Below are positions 1-12,100 of a stretch of DNA of 64,000 nucleotides, in pieces (position 1 is the stretch's first letter; every line of letters begins with the position of its first letter). This DNA comes from Tetracentron sinense (taxonomy: Eukaryota; Streptophyta; Magnoliopsida; Trochodendrales; Trochodendraceae), in the NCBI GenBank assembly GCA_015143295.1, contig CM026574.1:11596938-11660937 (forward strand). The letters are read 5' to 3'. Made by a program: the position numbers and the translations under genes. The notes under the pieces were generated by a model, which ran no database searches, was not told the origin of the DNA, and saw only the letters and a program-made list of their open reading frames with translations.

Positions 1-1057
1 CTTAGACTTATTATGAACCATTAAAAAAGATGAGGGTAAGATATTCAAATCCTTACCTGATATTTCTGGATGGATGGATTTATCAAAAACTTGAACTACC
101 AGTAAGGAGCTTAGAATTCTCTACACACTCTAAACCTTAGTTTCTTCTTACTTTCTTCAAGACTAAAAAGAAATATAAGGGGTGAAAGTCTTCTAGGGGA
201 TCATGAGGCCTAAGGAGTGTGCTGGATTTAAGACTTGAGGATTCTTTAGAAGGGTTTTTGGATAGAGAAGATGGAGAGCTAGGGTTTCCACTTGAGATTT
301 TGGAGGTGAAAGAAATGGCTTATGGAGGTCTTGTATTTATAGAGTTTTCAAGAGATTGTGGTAATTTGGCAATTAATAGAAGGGTTGGTGAGTAGAAGGG
401 AGGTGATTGGTTGGCCAAAATGTGTGTAGTTGGTGATTGGATAGTAAAAAAGGTGTGTGCTGGTGAGAGGTGATTGAGTGGTCAAAATGATGTAAGAAAA
501 TAATTGTTTTACAAGAGGTGTAAGAATGAATTGTAAGAAAGTAAGGATGGTGATTGGGTGATCAAAAAGGATGTAAGAGAATTAATTGTTTTGTAAGAGG
601 TGTAAAAATGAGTTGTAAGATGTGTAAGAGAGTAAGGGAAATGAGTGGTTGGTCAAAAGGTGTGTAGATACAAAACTATGGCTATTTAGGGGTTTGAAGA
701 AAACATAAGAGGTTTTTGTAGGAAAGTAGGCTTGGGTTTGTGGGTTTTGGATGTTAGCATGTAGATTAGATCTTATGGATCATGAGTTATTAATGATGAG
801 TCATGGATTATGTTTATTGGATTTTGACTATGATAATTGGGCTTGGGCTATGGTAATCAGACTTTGACTAAAACAATTGAGTTTTGGCTAAGGCAATTGA
901 GTAATTGGGCTTGGCTACTTGGGCTTGGGTAATGGAATTAGGTACTTGGGTTGTTTGGGTTTAAATTTGGCCAAATGGACTTGGACCTTGGGTGAACCTT
1001 GGAGCCTTTGAAGAAGCGGGAAGAAGGATAAGGAGGTGCAAAAATGGGGTGCTTACA
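1..1057 (-). mobile_element. Partial LTR-like sequence, reverse orientation
   Basis: Read on the minus strand, the block begins with TGTAAGCACCCC at 1057, a start typical of plant Ty3-type LTRs. It carries a TATA-type box (CTCTATAAATAC, about 344-333) and runs off the window edge. It contains degenerate tandem units of about 80 bp between roughly 464 and 650, each starting near GTGATTG and including TAATTGTTTT and AAGAGGTGTAA. No coding potential is visible. The second LTR, primer site and TSD are outside view, so complete element, solo LTR and fragment cannot be told apart. Confidence 0.4.
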
Positions 1058-1074
1058 ACAACCCTACTTACCAC

Positions 1075-1355
1075 GTGTCCTCTTGACACCAAATAATTGT
1101 GGTTAAGATTCACTCAATTTTAGGGTTAAATAATTTAACCTTGATTTTTAGAAAAAACATATATTTTAAAGAACTTAACCACATGAATGAGTGAATCGTA
1201 ACCAAGGTTTGGAGTGGTTGCTTTAACTTACCCATATGGCACCTTAGCGGCTACCTTAGGTCTGCCAGGGTGTGTGTGTTACATGATAACTTTTCCACCA
1301 AAACAAAAAAAAAAACAAAAATCATAACCAAGGTTAATTATATATATATATATAT
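1075..1355. repeat. TTAACC-type foldback fragment with adjoining (TA)n
   Basis: The stretch contains GTGGTTAAGATTCACT, TTAGGGTTAAAT and the reverse-complementary GAATCGTAACCAAGG. These are the internal motifs of the foldback family seen complete at 4456-5600 and 36882-37222. It is followed by A-rich sequence and a short (TA)n tract near 1336-1355. It looks like a partial copy; ends are not defined. Confidence 0.4.
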
Positions 1356-3052
1356 ACCAACACTCCGGAGGGGCTCTCAACCCTATTCTAAATTAAAATT
1401 AGGCGCTCTCCTGTTCCCGCTCTCACTCCTGCTCTAGTTACTTAGGTAGAACCATCCCTAAGCCTTGAAAGATAAGTATGATGATTTCTTAATCTCATAA
1501 ACTAACAAATTATCTTAGGCATTCTCTTTAATCTCCTATGTCAAACTTTTTTGGAAACGAGGGTATCAGGCCTCTTAGAGCACCTGACTATTCTCTCGGG
1601 CACGTGCAACACTTCCCAAGCCACACACACTAGGTAAGACGGGATTACTTCCTGAGGGTGGCCAACAAAAGGGAGGGGATTCGAACTTGCGTAGTCCCGG
1701 CCAACAGCCCAACCCCCAACTTTGACCTTCTTGATGCTATCTGATCGACTGACATTTTTTTGCCTATAAACCATTTGATAGAATTACATTGGATCAAAGT
1801 GGTCCCACCTGATGAAAATGGATTTTTCTCATTCGATAATTAGGGATGCTTTTTGAGACTATGCAAAAGAATTTATTGATCGGGTATTTTAACATATCCA
1901 AGACATGGATATGCCTTGGGCGTCCATGCATCAGGCCAATGTTCTAAATAATGAATGCATGCAACCACGGTAAAAGTGTACATAGAGATGTATCAGGTGA
2001 GCAGTAGCATCAGAACCATGATATTATACCATGATATTATGCATTAAGCCATAATCTTTGTCAACCGTTCGATCAGTTATATTGTGATCAAATCGTAGAG
2101 GAATTTGAACAGATCAAATTGTAAATATTGATCAAATGGTCCATAGTAGAGGAATTTGAACAGATTTGATAATAATGATTGGTTATGCATCAGATCATGC
2201 ATATTAGAATTATTCAACAGTTGATAGTGATCAGGAACATGTTTCCCGTGCATTGCACTCGGTGTTTACTAATCCTATATATATATATATATATATATCT
2301 ATGAATATGAATAGGGTTCTCTATTCACTATGAAGCTCAAAGCATTCGCTGCTAAAAAGCTCACTATATTCCTTGGAAACTACATCGATGATGCTCTCAT
2401 TCTTAAATAATTTAGATATATTTCTGATTATATATTTGTTCTCATAAATTTTCTAAGCATGTTTGGTGCTCTCATTCTTAAATAATTTAGATATATTTCT
2501 GATCATATATATATTTGTTCTCATGAATTTTCTAAGCATGTTTGGCTGGTCTTTAAAATTTTTTAGCCTCTTACATGTTTATGTTCTCCTGAGCAAGGAT
2601 ATAAGCTTGAAATGTAGTTGTCTTACATTTGATCATGGTTAATGTTTCTGCCATTCTTCCGCAAGTTACAAGATGGGGGACTTACCTGATCCATGTATGT
2701 ATATGTATCATGTATGCTTGGGCCTTCAAGAGAATGATTGGGTCTTATAACTAATATAATTATCACTAACTTAGAATAGAATTTCTTGTGGTGTACTAGG
2801 GAATTTTAGGATTAATTAAAATATTTCTTTGTATAGCTACACTTGTCCTAGTAGTTGGAGTACATAAAAGAAGATTTCACAAAAACAACCAAAGAACCCG
2901 TGAAGATCACATTAAAAGTTCATATGAAACTAATTTCAGTGTTCTGTCAAACATGTATTATCAATAAAAGACTTCTTTTGGATCAGAGAATGAAACCACT
3001 ATATTGCTGTTGGACATTTGGAAATGCAAGAAATCTGAGGCAACGATCACCA
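1356..3052. other. 3' flank of the Rab gene; no gene seen
   Basis: This AT-rich stretch lies downstream of the Rab stop codon (gene on the minus strand). I see no open frame with family resemblance, and no clear AATAAA on the minus strand close to the stop. It holds a (TA)n microsatellite near 2275-2299 and a 75-bp tandem duplication (separate entry). The 3' UTR must lie in its right part but cannot be bounded. Confidence 0.5.
2392..2545. repeat. 75-bp tandem duplication
   Basis: Two adjacent copies start TGCTCTCATTCTTAAAT at 2392 and 2467 and both run to CTAAGCATGTTTGG. The second differs by small changes including extra TA units. It is a simple local duplication in the 3' flank of the Rab gene. 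Confidence 0.85.
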
Positions 3053-3160
3053 TCAGCAACAGCCACTAGTTGACGCGTCAGCTTGCGGAGGTTTCTGTCT
3101 AAAGATGTTCCTTTTTACACCCCTTGAGCCCTCAGCTAAAAGACTTGGTTTATCCAAAAT
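3053..3160 (-). CDS. RABC1: Rab gene coding exon 6 with stop
   Basis: Follows acceptor TTTACAG; 108 nt including stop TGA (3055-3053). It encodes [20 protein letters not shown] and the hypervariable tail ending STSGCC, the double-cysteine geranylgeranylation type. Confidence 0.95.
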   Translation of the reverse strand: MLDKPSLLAEGSRGVKRNIFRQKPPQADASTSGCC

Positions 3161-6100
3161 CTGTAAAATTATTATCACCATCATAGCATCACAATCATCA
3201 GTCATACTATCACCCCTCATGTTAGCAAGGAAATTAAGGAACAATACTTCTGTGCAATTATCAAAACTCTAGCCTAGGAATGAGTGCATTCAGAATTTCT
3301 CTCTTGATTTTCAAACTGCCTAACCCTGGCCTCACTGGACTCTGACATCTCTTGCCTCTAAGCTTTTGAACTATAGGTGTGATGATTATGAATGACGAGA
3401 GTAACTTAATGATAGGTAAGGAAACAGCTCACAGTTGAAAGCATAGTTACAAAGTCGGGGTTCAAGAATAATTCGGCAAGGGTTAAGTTTGGAAAATTTT
3501 GAAAAAATATGGGATATATTTAGGAACAATTTAGGAAAAATAATAATTATAAAAAGATATCCAATAATTTGATTAGATAATATACAAAACAAGCGGTTTA
3601 CTTTGTCAAACTAAACAAATTATTGTCAAATGTACGAATAATTCGTGAAATTCGGGATACTTCGCAAAATCCGCGAATAATTCGACAAACCTAAAATTTG
3701 CAAATAATTCGGAGAATAATTCAACATACCTAAAATTCGTGAATTTTTCAAAAATTTGGAGAATTTTTCAACTGGTTGAGTGGTGTTAAAATGGCCAGAT
3801 AATCAATGTATAAGGGGAAAAAAGGCCTATTGCCAACTCAATCTTCAAGCGGGCCTCTCTTTTACCTTCCAAAAAAAAATCTTCAAACCTCTCCAAGATG
3901 AATTTTCCCCTGATGGATGAAAAGGCTCACTAAGACGGAAAAGGGAACTAACGAACAAGTCTACACTAGACAGAACATGCTTAAAGGGAACCTCATTAGC
4001 CAAACTTTCTGCATTATAGCTGGCACTTAACGTACATTTAATGTTTTGATTTTTAACAAAGTTGCGAGAATTTTGAGGCTTAGTTATAATTGAGCAATTT
4101 CCAGATTTTATTTAGTTTCAAATTCAATATCACATAAATTAATGCCAAAACTGATATTTAAAACATTTACATCCATACACAATCTAGCTTCTCTATGAAG
4201 ACTTGGAAGTTGCACATTTTTCAAGACCAAGCTTGCATGCAGCAAGAGGAAATACGAATGAGTACATACAACAGAGATAGCATTCGGATTTTGCAAGCAT
4301 GTAGCAGAAGAAAGTAAAAGATCAATATATAGAACTGGGAATACAACATAAACAAGTTTAACATAATAGCTACACTACCCTCCATTGGGTGTACTACATA
4401 TATAGATGCGACATTGCGACCATTTCAAGTATGTAGAAGATTACTAAAAAAATATAGGGGTTTTTGCATATCAGTTGCTGTGTTCTAGCAGCTTTGCAAA
4501 TACACTGAACAGTTTTGCAAATTAACTCATGGTTTTGCAACTGTTAGACAAGCAACCTCAATCCTTAGACATTCGTTTGTTATTGTTAGGAAAATGAATA
4601 TTATGCCCTTACGATATTTCATAATCTCATAATTTTTTTTTTGGTTTAAATAATCTCACAAATCTTTAACTACCCTTGAACTATGGTTAATAAGTTTTAA
4701 CCTTGTGATTAAGATTCACACACTTACGAGATAAAGCATCTAACCCTGGTTTTAAAAAACAAAAAAATGTGACCCCTTTGAACTCCCTTTAACTGTGGTT
4801 AAGATTCATTAACCCTTAGGGTTAAAGCATCTAACCTTGGATTTTTATATATAAAAAAAAAAAATAGAATGAATTAACATGTCACTATTAACTGCCTTTA
4901 AATGTGATTAAGATACACTAGACCCTTAGCATTAAAACATCTAACTTTGGGTTTTAGAAAAAAAAAAATAATTTAAGGTGTCCCTTTTAACCCCCTTTAA
5001 CTGTGGTTAGGGTTTACTAACCCTTATGAAAGGGGACACGTTAAATTTTTATTAAAACCAAAGTTAGATGTTTTAACCCTAAGGGTGAGTGAATCTTAAC
5101 CACAGTTAAAGAGAGTTAAAAAGGGACACGTTAATTTTTTCTAAAAATCAAGGTTAGATGCTTTAACCCTAAGGGTTAATGAATCTTAACCATAGTTAAA
5201 GGGAGTTCAAAGGGGACACATTAATTTTTTTTTCTTTTAAAACCAAGGTCAGATGCTTTAACTCTAAGCGTTAGTGTATCTTAACCTAAGTAAAAGGGAG
5301 TTAAAAGGGGACACGTTAATTTTTTTAAAAAAACCAGGGTTAGATGCTTTATTCCGTAAGGGTGTGAATCTTAATCACAAAGGTTAAAACTTATTAACCA
5401 TAGTTCAAGAGTAGTTAAAGATTTGTGAGATTATGAAATATCGTAAGGGCATAATAGTCATTTTCTTAACAATAACAAACAGATGTCTAAGGAAACTAAG
5501 GATTGAGGTTGCTTGTCTAACGGTTGCCAAACCAGGAGTTAATTTGCAAAATTGTTACTCATAACAGTGTATTTGCAAAGCTGCTAGAACACAGCAGCTG
5601 AAAAAAATATTAAACACTTGATCATAAAAAATATGAAGAGAAACCGCAATTTCGCTTACCTTCAAAACAAGCTCCTCGAAGCATTGCTCTACATTTACTC
5701 GAGTTTTTGCACTACATTCGAGAAAAAGGCATCCATATTCCCTAGCGAAGTCAACTCCTTCTTTCTTTGTGACAACCCTTTGACCTTCCTGGATAGTGAA
5801 AAGAACTAGATTTGTATGTCAAATTTAAATGGTTCATAACTACATGATATAGTCCAGAGACATGAAATCATCTACTAAAGACATAAGACACAACAACGCT
5901 TTACACTATCTTCTGTGATCAATATTAAGAAGCACTGAAGTAATGGCATCAGCCTGCTCCTCAAACCCTTGGTAAAATGAAAGCATTTTAACTGTAAATA
6001 TTAGAAGAAATACCTTATCAACTTTATTTGCAACAAGCATCTTGATGCAATCTTGATTAGTTGAGTACAGGTCAATTTCCTTGGCCCATATGTCAGAGAG

Positions 6101-9100
6101 ATTCGTAAATGTTTCTCGCCGTGTTACATCATAAACTGTAGTAATTCCAAAAGAAAAAAATAATTACTCACACAACAATTTCTAAATTACAAAACAATAA
6201 GATGAAGAGATAGTTACCAGACAAAGAATCCATACAAACCAGTTATTCCAAAAATGGGTAAGGAAGCTAATTCTTAGACGTAGACATAAACAGTTCAAGA
6301 ATCTATGCAAGAGATTTAGCCTAAGAATCCGAAAACAAAGATAATTCTTACAACTAGAAGTCAAACTGAGCATGAAATACAGTGTCCATAAAATGAAAAA
6401 GAAAAAAAGAAGCAATAAATCTTTACTTTCCCAAAGATGGTTACCAATTTATGAGGTTGCTCAATATAGTTTTATGATGATATTAATATCCAAACCAACA
6501 GAAATTGAATGATGGATTGAGCTTACTCCAACATAATTTTTAATGGTATTAGTATCCCAACCAACTGCAAAGGAATGACGGATTATGTAATTATTTATTA
6601 TGCCGCTGATACAGCTATCAGACTACTAGAAAGGATGCTTTGCCCAAATTACTCAAAATAGTTATCTAAGATAATATTATTCTCACGAACTGCAACTGAA
6701 TGAAGTATTGATACTAATGTACAATCATTAGCTTCATTTTTATCCATCATAATGTGGTTACTTGCCGAAACAAAGTCAGACATTACTTCTACAGAAACTT
6801 AAACAATGCCGTTTCATTATTTGTCAAGTTCTATAAGTCAAAAAGCTTGTAGAGGAACAAGCATGGGATACACCCTCACTCATTGCTCATATAATCCTAC
6901 TTCCATATACTACTGAAATTTCCACATAAGCAAATAAGATTTAAACGATAATCTTCAATCCTGTAAAAAGTCCACCATTATTTAAATTCATTGCCACCAG
7001 AGTTATCCAAACTCACAAATTGACACTGTTCCATGAGTCAACATGCTAAAAGTCATCAGACATCAAGTTTGACATTTGATTTGCAGTCTCAGGTAAAACA
7101 ACCATTTTATCCAGCACACAAATACTTAAAATTAAATCTGTCCCTAATCGAAATGCAACCCAATCATATCAATGCCATATGCATGTTGTCCATCATTCAA
7201 ATGGAACTCAACACATTAATGTCATATATGTCATCTTTCCTTGGTAAGGTTTTGTAACAAGGAATTGGAGTATTATATGTATATATATTACTAAATAAAT
7301 CAATAAAAACTCAAAGCAGTAGAAAAGATGCAAGAGGATCACTGACATTGTATGCCCTACTTTGAATTTAAATACAAAACAAGTGTATCCCATGTCGAAA
7401 CGTGTGGACACAGCCACGGACACACATTAGATGCAGTTGTTGTGACTCATATCAGAACAATCTGTGCATTTTGGGCACAGATGGACAGAGACACAACTGA
7501 TACACAAACTTTTAATGTAAAGTATACAAGAAAACATATAACTACATAAAATTAGCATAAATTTTAGCGAATTCTTTTTAACTTTCATTGTTAGAAAAGA
7601 AAAGCCGGTAGGGAAAGAGGGGAAGAACAACGATCCATTTGTGTTCCACAGGAAAAAAAAAAAAAAAAAGAATAGGAGGAATTGCCGATATATATAACCA
7701 GGGCAGAGCCAGGAATTTTTCTTTGAGGGGTCCCGAAGTACACATATCAAAAAAATTAATCGGTTTTGTGGAGAATGATTAGGCGTGCATGAAATATTGG
7801 AGTTTTTTTGTTTGAGTAATGGGTTTATCGTGGTCATACAATTTGTAATGTTGCATTCTAATAAAGGCCCAACACACAAGAAAAACAAGGCTCCTCCCTT
7901 TTGGGAGAGCCATTATATAAATAAAATTAACTATATTTTTATATTATACATATAAAAAAAGATTACACAATTTTGAGGGACCAAACTTCTCACATTGTCA
8001 ACAATTACATCCTAGATTGGGGGAGCCACTATATAAAAAAATTAGATATTATTTACCTTTTGTTTTTAAATTACACCTAAAACATAATAAATCTTTCATA
8101 ATTTTGGGAGGGCCATGGCCCCTCCCCACCACCTGGCTCCGTCCTTGCGTATAACAAAAAAGAAATGGGGGAGAGAGAGAAGAGGGGTGTCAACATGTAG
8201 TGACCTTGAATTATTTTTTCTGCTTCAAGGGTAATTTCGTAAATTCCTTGTTAGGGGTAGGTTAGTAAATTTCACTATTAAAAGTTAACCATGATAATTT
8301 ATCTAATGTGAAGTTAAAATAAATGTTTAAGATAAGAATAATCCTTGGACTAGGTTTAGTTATAATCATGATCAAACAAGTGCTACTAAGGGTGTTTTGG
8401 TAATTAATGGTTAAGGTTAGTATATAAGCTTAGAAATAACCTAATTAGGTTTTCTTTTAAAAAGAATCACAAAACAAATTAAGAGAGGGGATTCGTAGAG
8501 CTCAAGGAGAAGAGAACGGTGGTGGGCTGGGGAAGGGTTTTGCTAAGCATAGTAACAAAGTTCGGATTCGGGAATTATTCGGAAAGGGTTAAGTTCGAAA
8601 AAAAAGGGAAAAAATCGGCAAACTCGGGTTAAGTTCGGGATAAGTTCGAAAAAATAAAAATTAATAATTATAAAAAATAAGAACGTGATGCCAACTAATC
8701 CATCTACCAATCTATATGTATTGACATCTCTTACTATGTTAACATTTATTTCAATTTCTAAAAAAAAAGCATTATGTAAAATCGCAAACTCAAGAAAAAA
8801 ATTACATAAGGCTTAAGTGAGCTTTATGTAATTTAAGAAAAAAGAATAATTTAAATTACATGTTTGTATATGCAAATCAAATTATATAAGCAATTAAAAA
8901 ATATATAAAAACGAGAAAAATAATCTGAATAGATAAAATCAGAAAAACAATATATGAGTGTATTTATTTGGTATAACATAGTTATTTAAAAAAATATTGA
9001 AATAGCTCAGAATAAATAACACAAATCTTATTTTCTCTTAGTTCAGTGGAAATTCAACAGACTAATCAACTTGCAAAATTATCTTTTTTCTCTCAATTCA

Positions 9101-12100
9101 ATCAAATGTAATCAAAATCCTAAAATAGCTTACTCGGATAGAGTTTTTTCATTCTTCTATCAGTTGGCGATTTCAATCAAATGAAGATTTCTCAGTGTGA
9201 AATAAGTCTCGAGTTATTAGTAATAATTATATTGCTAATAGAAAATTCATTTTACCCTCATTTTTATTTTAGAATTCTGAATAAGCATGAACGAATAATT
9301 TGTGAGAAATCTTCATTCGGAATAAGTTCGGCATAAGTTTGGAATAATTCGTTCGTTCGGGAATTATTCGCGAATAATTCGTCAGTTCGGGAATTATTCG
9401 TTAGTTCGGGAAAAAGAAGCCTTTTTAAACAGCACCCCTTAAAAAATGAATAGTTCGGGTACAATTCGGGAATTATTCGAGAACTTTGTTACTATGTTGC
9501 TAAGTGAAGTGATATACCTTATGTGAGTGGGAGTGTGGATCTCGTTGGAGTATATTTGGAGTTGAGTCGTATCATTGGAGAAGATTAGTTTTGGTACCCT
9601 TGCTCTCTAAACTCTACTTTCAGACAAGTAAATACTCTAATCTAACCTTAGGTTCTGTTTTTCATTGTGGATTAGAATGTACACGTTTATGGTTATGAAG
9701 GTTAGACAATCTTAGGTTGAACAAGAAAACCCCATGTAATGCTATGTGTAGAGTTTTTATTGAATCTGATTTACCATTATGCATGCACACGTTTATGGTT
9801 ATGAAAATTAGACAATCTTAGGTTGAACAAGAAAACCCCATGTAAAGCTGTGCAGGGTTTTTATTGAATCTGATTTACCATTATGCATGCACACGTTTAT
9901 AGTTGTGAAGGTTAGACAATCTTAGGGATAAAAATCCCATGTAATGCTAGGTGTAGTCTTTATTGATTTTGATTTGCCAATATAAAATTATTAAGTTTGT
10001 ATTTGTGGTAGAACTTGTCAATGTATTCATTTATAACTGAGAACTACGGAATAGTTAAGAACTGAAGAGGGTTGTGAGCGAGAAATAAATAAATAAAAAG
10101 GGGTTTTCGTCGGGTTTTCCGTAGACCGGTCGAACGGTATGGACGTGGTCGACTGCCCTGGGTTGTGGTTACTATTTTTAGTGTCTTCTTGATTGGGGTG
10201 TTTGATCAGGTTGTTATGGAGTGACTTTGAATGAAATTACGCTTGTAATAAAAGTATTAAGTAAAAATTTGGATTTATCTATATATTTACCTGAATGTTT
10301 CACTATTACAACTTATATGAATGAATTACATAGAACTTGCGAGCATGTTAAAATTGTTAACCCTGTCATATGTTGGAACCATAATTAAGTTTCTATGCAT
10401 GTCTAAAATTAACTACTTTGGGACTATATTGGATAACTAAAGATGGAGACCATGTATTGTAGGGTTCACTTATGGGGTGAGTTAAGTATGATCTCCATAG
10501 TGGATCCTTGGGTGAACTAGGAGCGAGATCCCAAAAAGTGAAAAGTTCTGCTATCAAAGAAAGATTAGCCCACAAAGGAATATTGACCAATAGAGTGAGA
10601 TACTCTTCAGGCCAAATCAATGGAGGGTGAACTGTGTGTGATCCCAACTGGAAGAGCTAAGTGATACCAATTGAATGTCAATAGGCGAGCTATGTGTGAA
10701 CCCTATAGACAAAGAATAAGACCATGAGTGTAATGAGAAAAGAATTGTGATATTCTTGTATGACGCCATAATTGCATGTGTAAAATGTAATTGTTGGATG
10801 ATGGATGTGTTTATTTGTTGAGTTTAGTGCTCACCCTTGTTTTGTTGTTATTTTCAGGAGATACTTGAAGGATCTAGAGATACTTCGAGGGCTTAGTTAG
10901 TAGCTAGTGGAACATTCTTCCTTTGATTTCTTTATTTGAGTTTAGAGAACATTGTGGTGAGACTTTTAAGGAACTAGAATTATTCTTTAATTTTCTTAAA
11001 CACTTAATTAGCTTCATATTCACATTTGGGAATGGATTTTAGTATATTGATTTCCATTTAGCTTGGGATTTGTTCAGGTTCACGCCTTGGAATTCGTACA
11101 TTTATGATATATATTATGTAAGAATTTTGGGGGTGTGACACAACAGGCTGAATTCGGGCCACAAAAACCTCTTTTAAATTAATCTTCTTTGTGATTAATA
11201 TTTAAAATTAATATATATCAATTAGTTCATTGACTTATTGACTTTAATTCATGTCGTATTTATATTGTTTGATGATTATAGTTTGTACTTTGCAATACAT
11301 TACTTAGTGTTGTTTGCAATAATTTTTCTTATATTTAGTTTATTTTTTTTAATCCTATAGTATTATTCATATAATTTTTGAAGTAAATTAATTTTTATAA
11401 TTAAAAGATCCTCTATGTCCACAAATGTTTTTGGGGGTTTGCCGTGTCCGACACCCCGTATCCAAGTCCGAAACCCGTGTCCATATTTGTACAATATAGC
11501 CATGGTCTAATGATGGTTTAGAATCTTGCTCCAGAGTCTGGATCAGATAAATGTCCTCAACAACCAACAAATGCATCCATTACTATGAAATAATACATGC
11601 CACATTTCCTCACTGCATTGTTCCAAGGTTTAAGTTCTTTAGTTTTTCTAGTGGTTGAATGTGTCCTGCCATTTTCTCAATTAGATTTCATTTAACAAGT
11701 TCACTGAGAATGAACAGATTATGAAAATGGTTTTGTCTTTCTTTTCATTATTCATGTTACAAGGAAACTAACAAACAAAGACAGGAGACTAGAATAAGGG
11801 GGCCAAACTCATGACTCAAATCCTACCAATTGATCAAGGAAAAAAATTTCATTCCTTGATGTGTAAGCTTGGGTTTGTCCAAACTCCCACAAGAATTTAA
11901 TATAAAACCAAAAATTTACAATCGCTAGCTTCCTCAAAGAGGCTAGACGAGGGGTTAAAAATCATGAGGATAGGAGAGGATTTCAATATCAGAATTACAA
12001 GAGGTAGCTGAAAAATCAGCAACTCCTTTAGATTCTCTCCAAACATGGATGAACTTGCAAAAAGAGAACTTTGTGAGCTTCATAATGTCTCAAATGTACC

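Larger units (their letters stand above)
8196..11140 (+). mobile_element. Solo LTR (probably Ty3-type) in Rab intron 3
   Basis: Starts TGTAGTGACC and ends GGGGGTGTGACA, flanked on both sides by CAACA (8191-8195 and 11141-11145), a perfect 5-bp TSD. The length is 2945 bp, or about 1990 bp without the inserted MITE at 8548-9496. No primer site, gag or pol exists, so it is a solo LTR left by LTR-LTR recombination. TATATAAG at about 8420 could be its promoter. It holds three about 105-bp tandem units (9681-9990) and the words ACCGGTCGAACGGT and GGTCGAC near 10125-10153. The superfamily is inferred from end sequences only. Confidence 0.85.
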
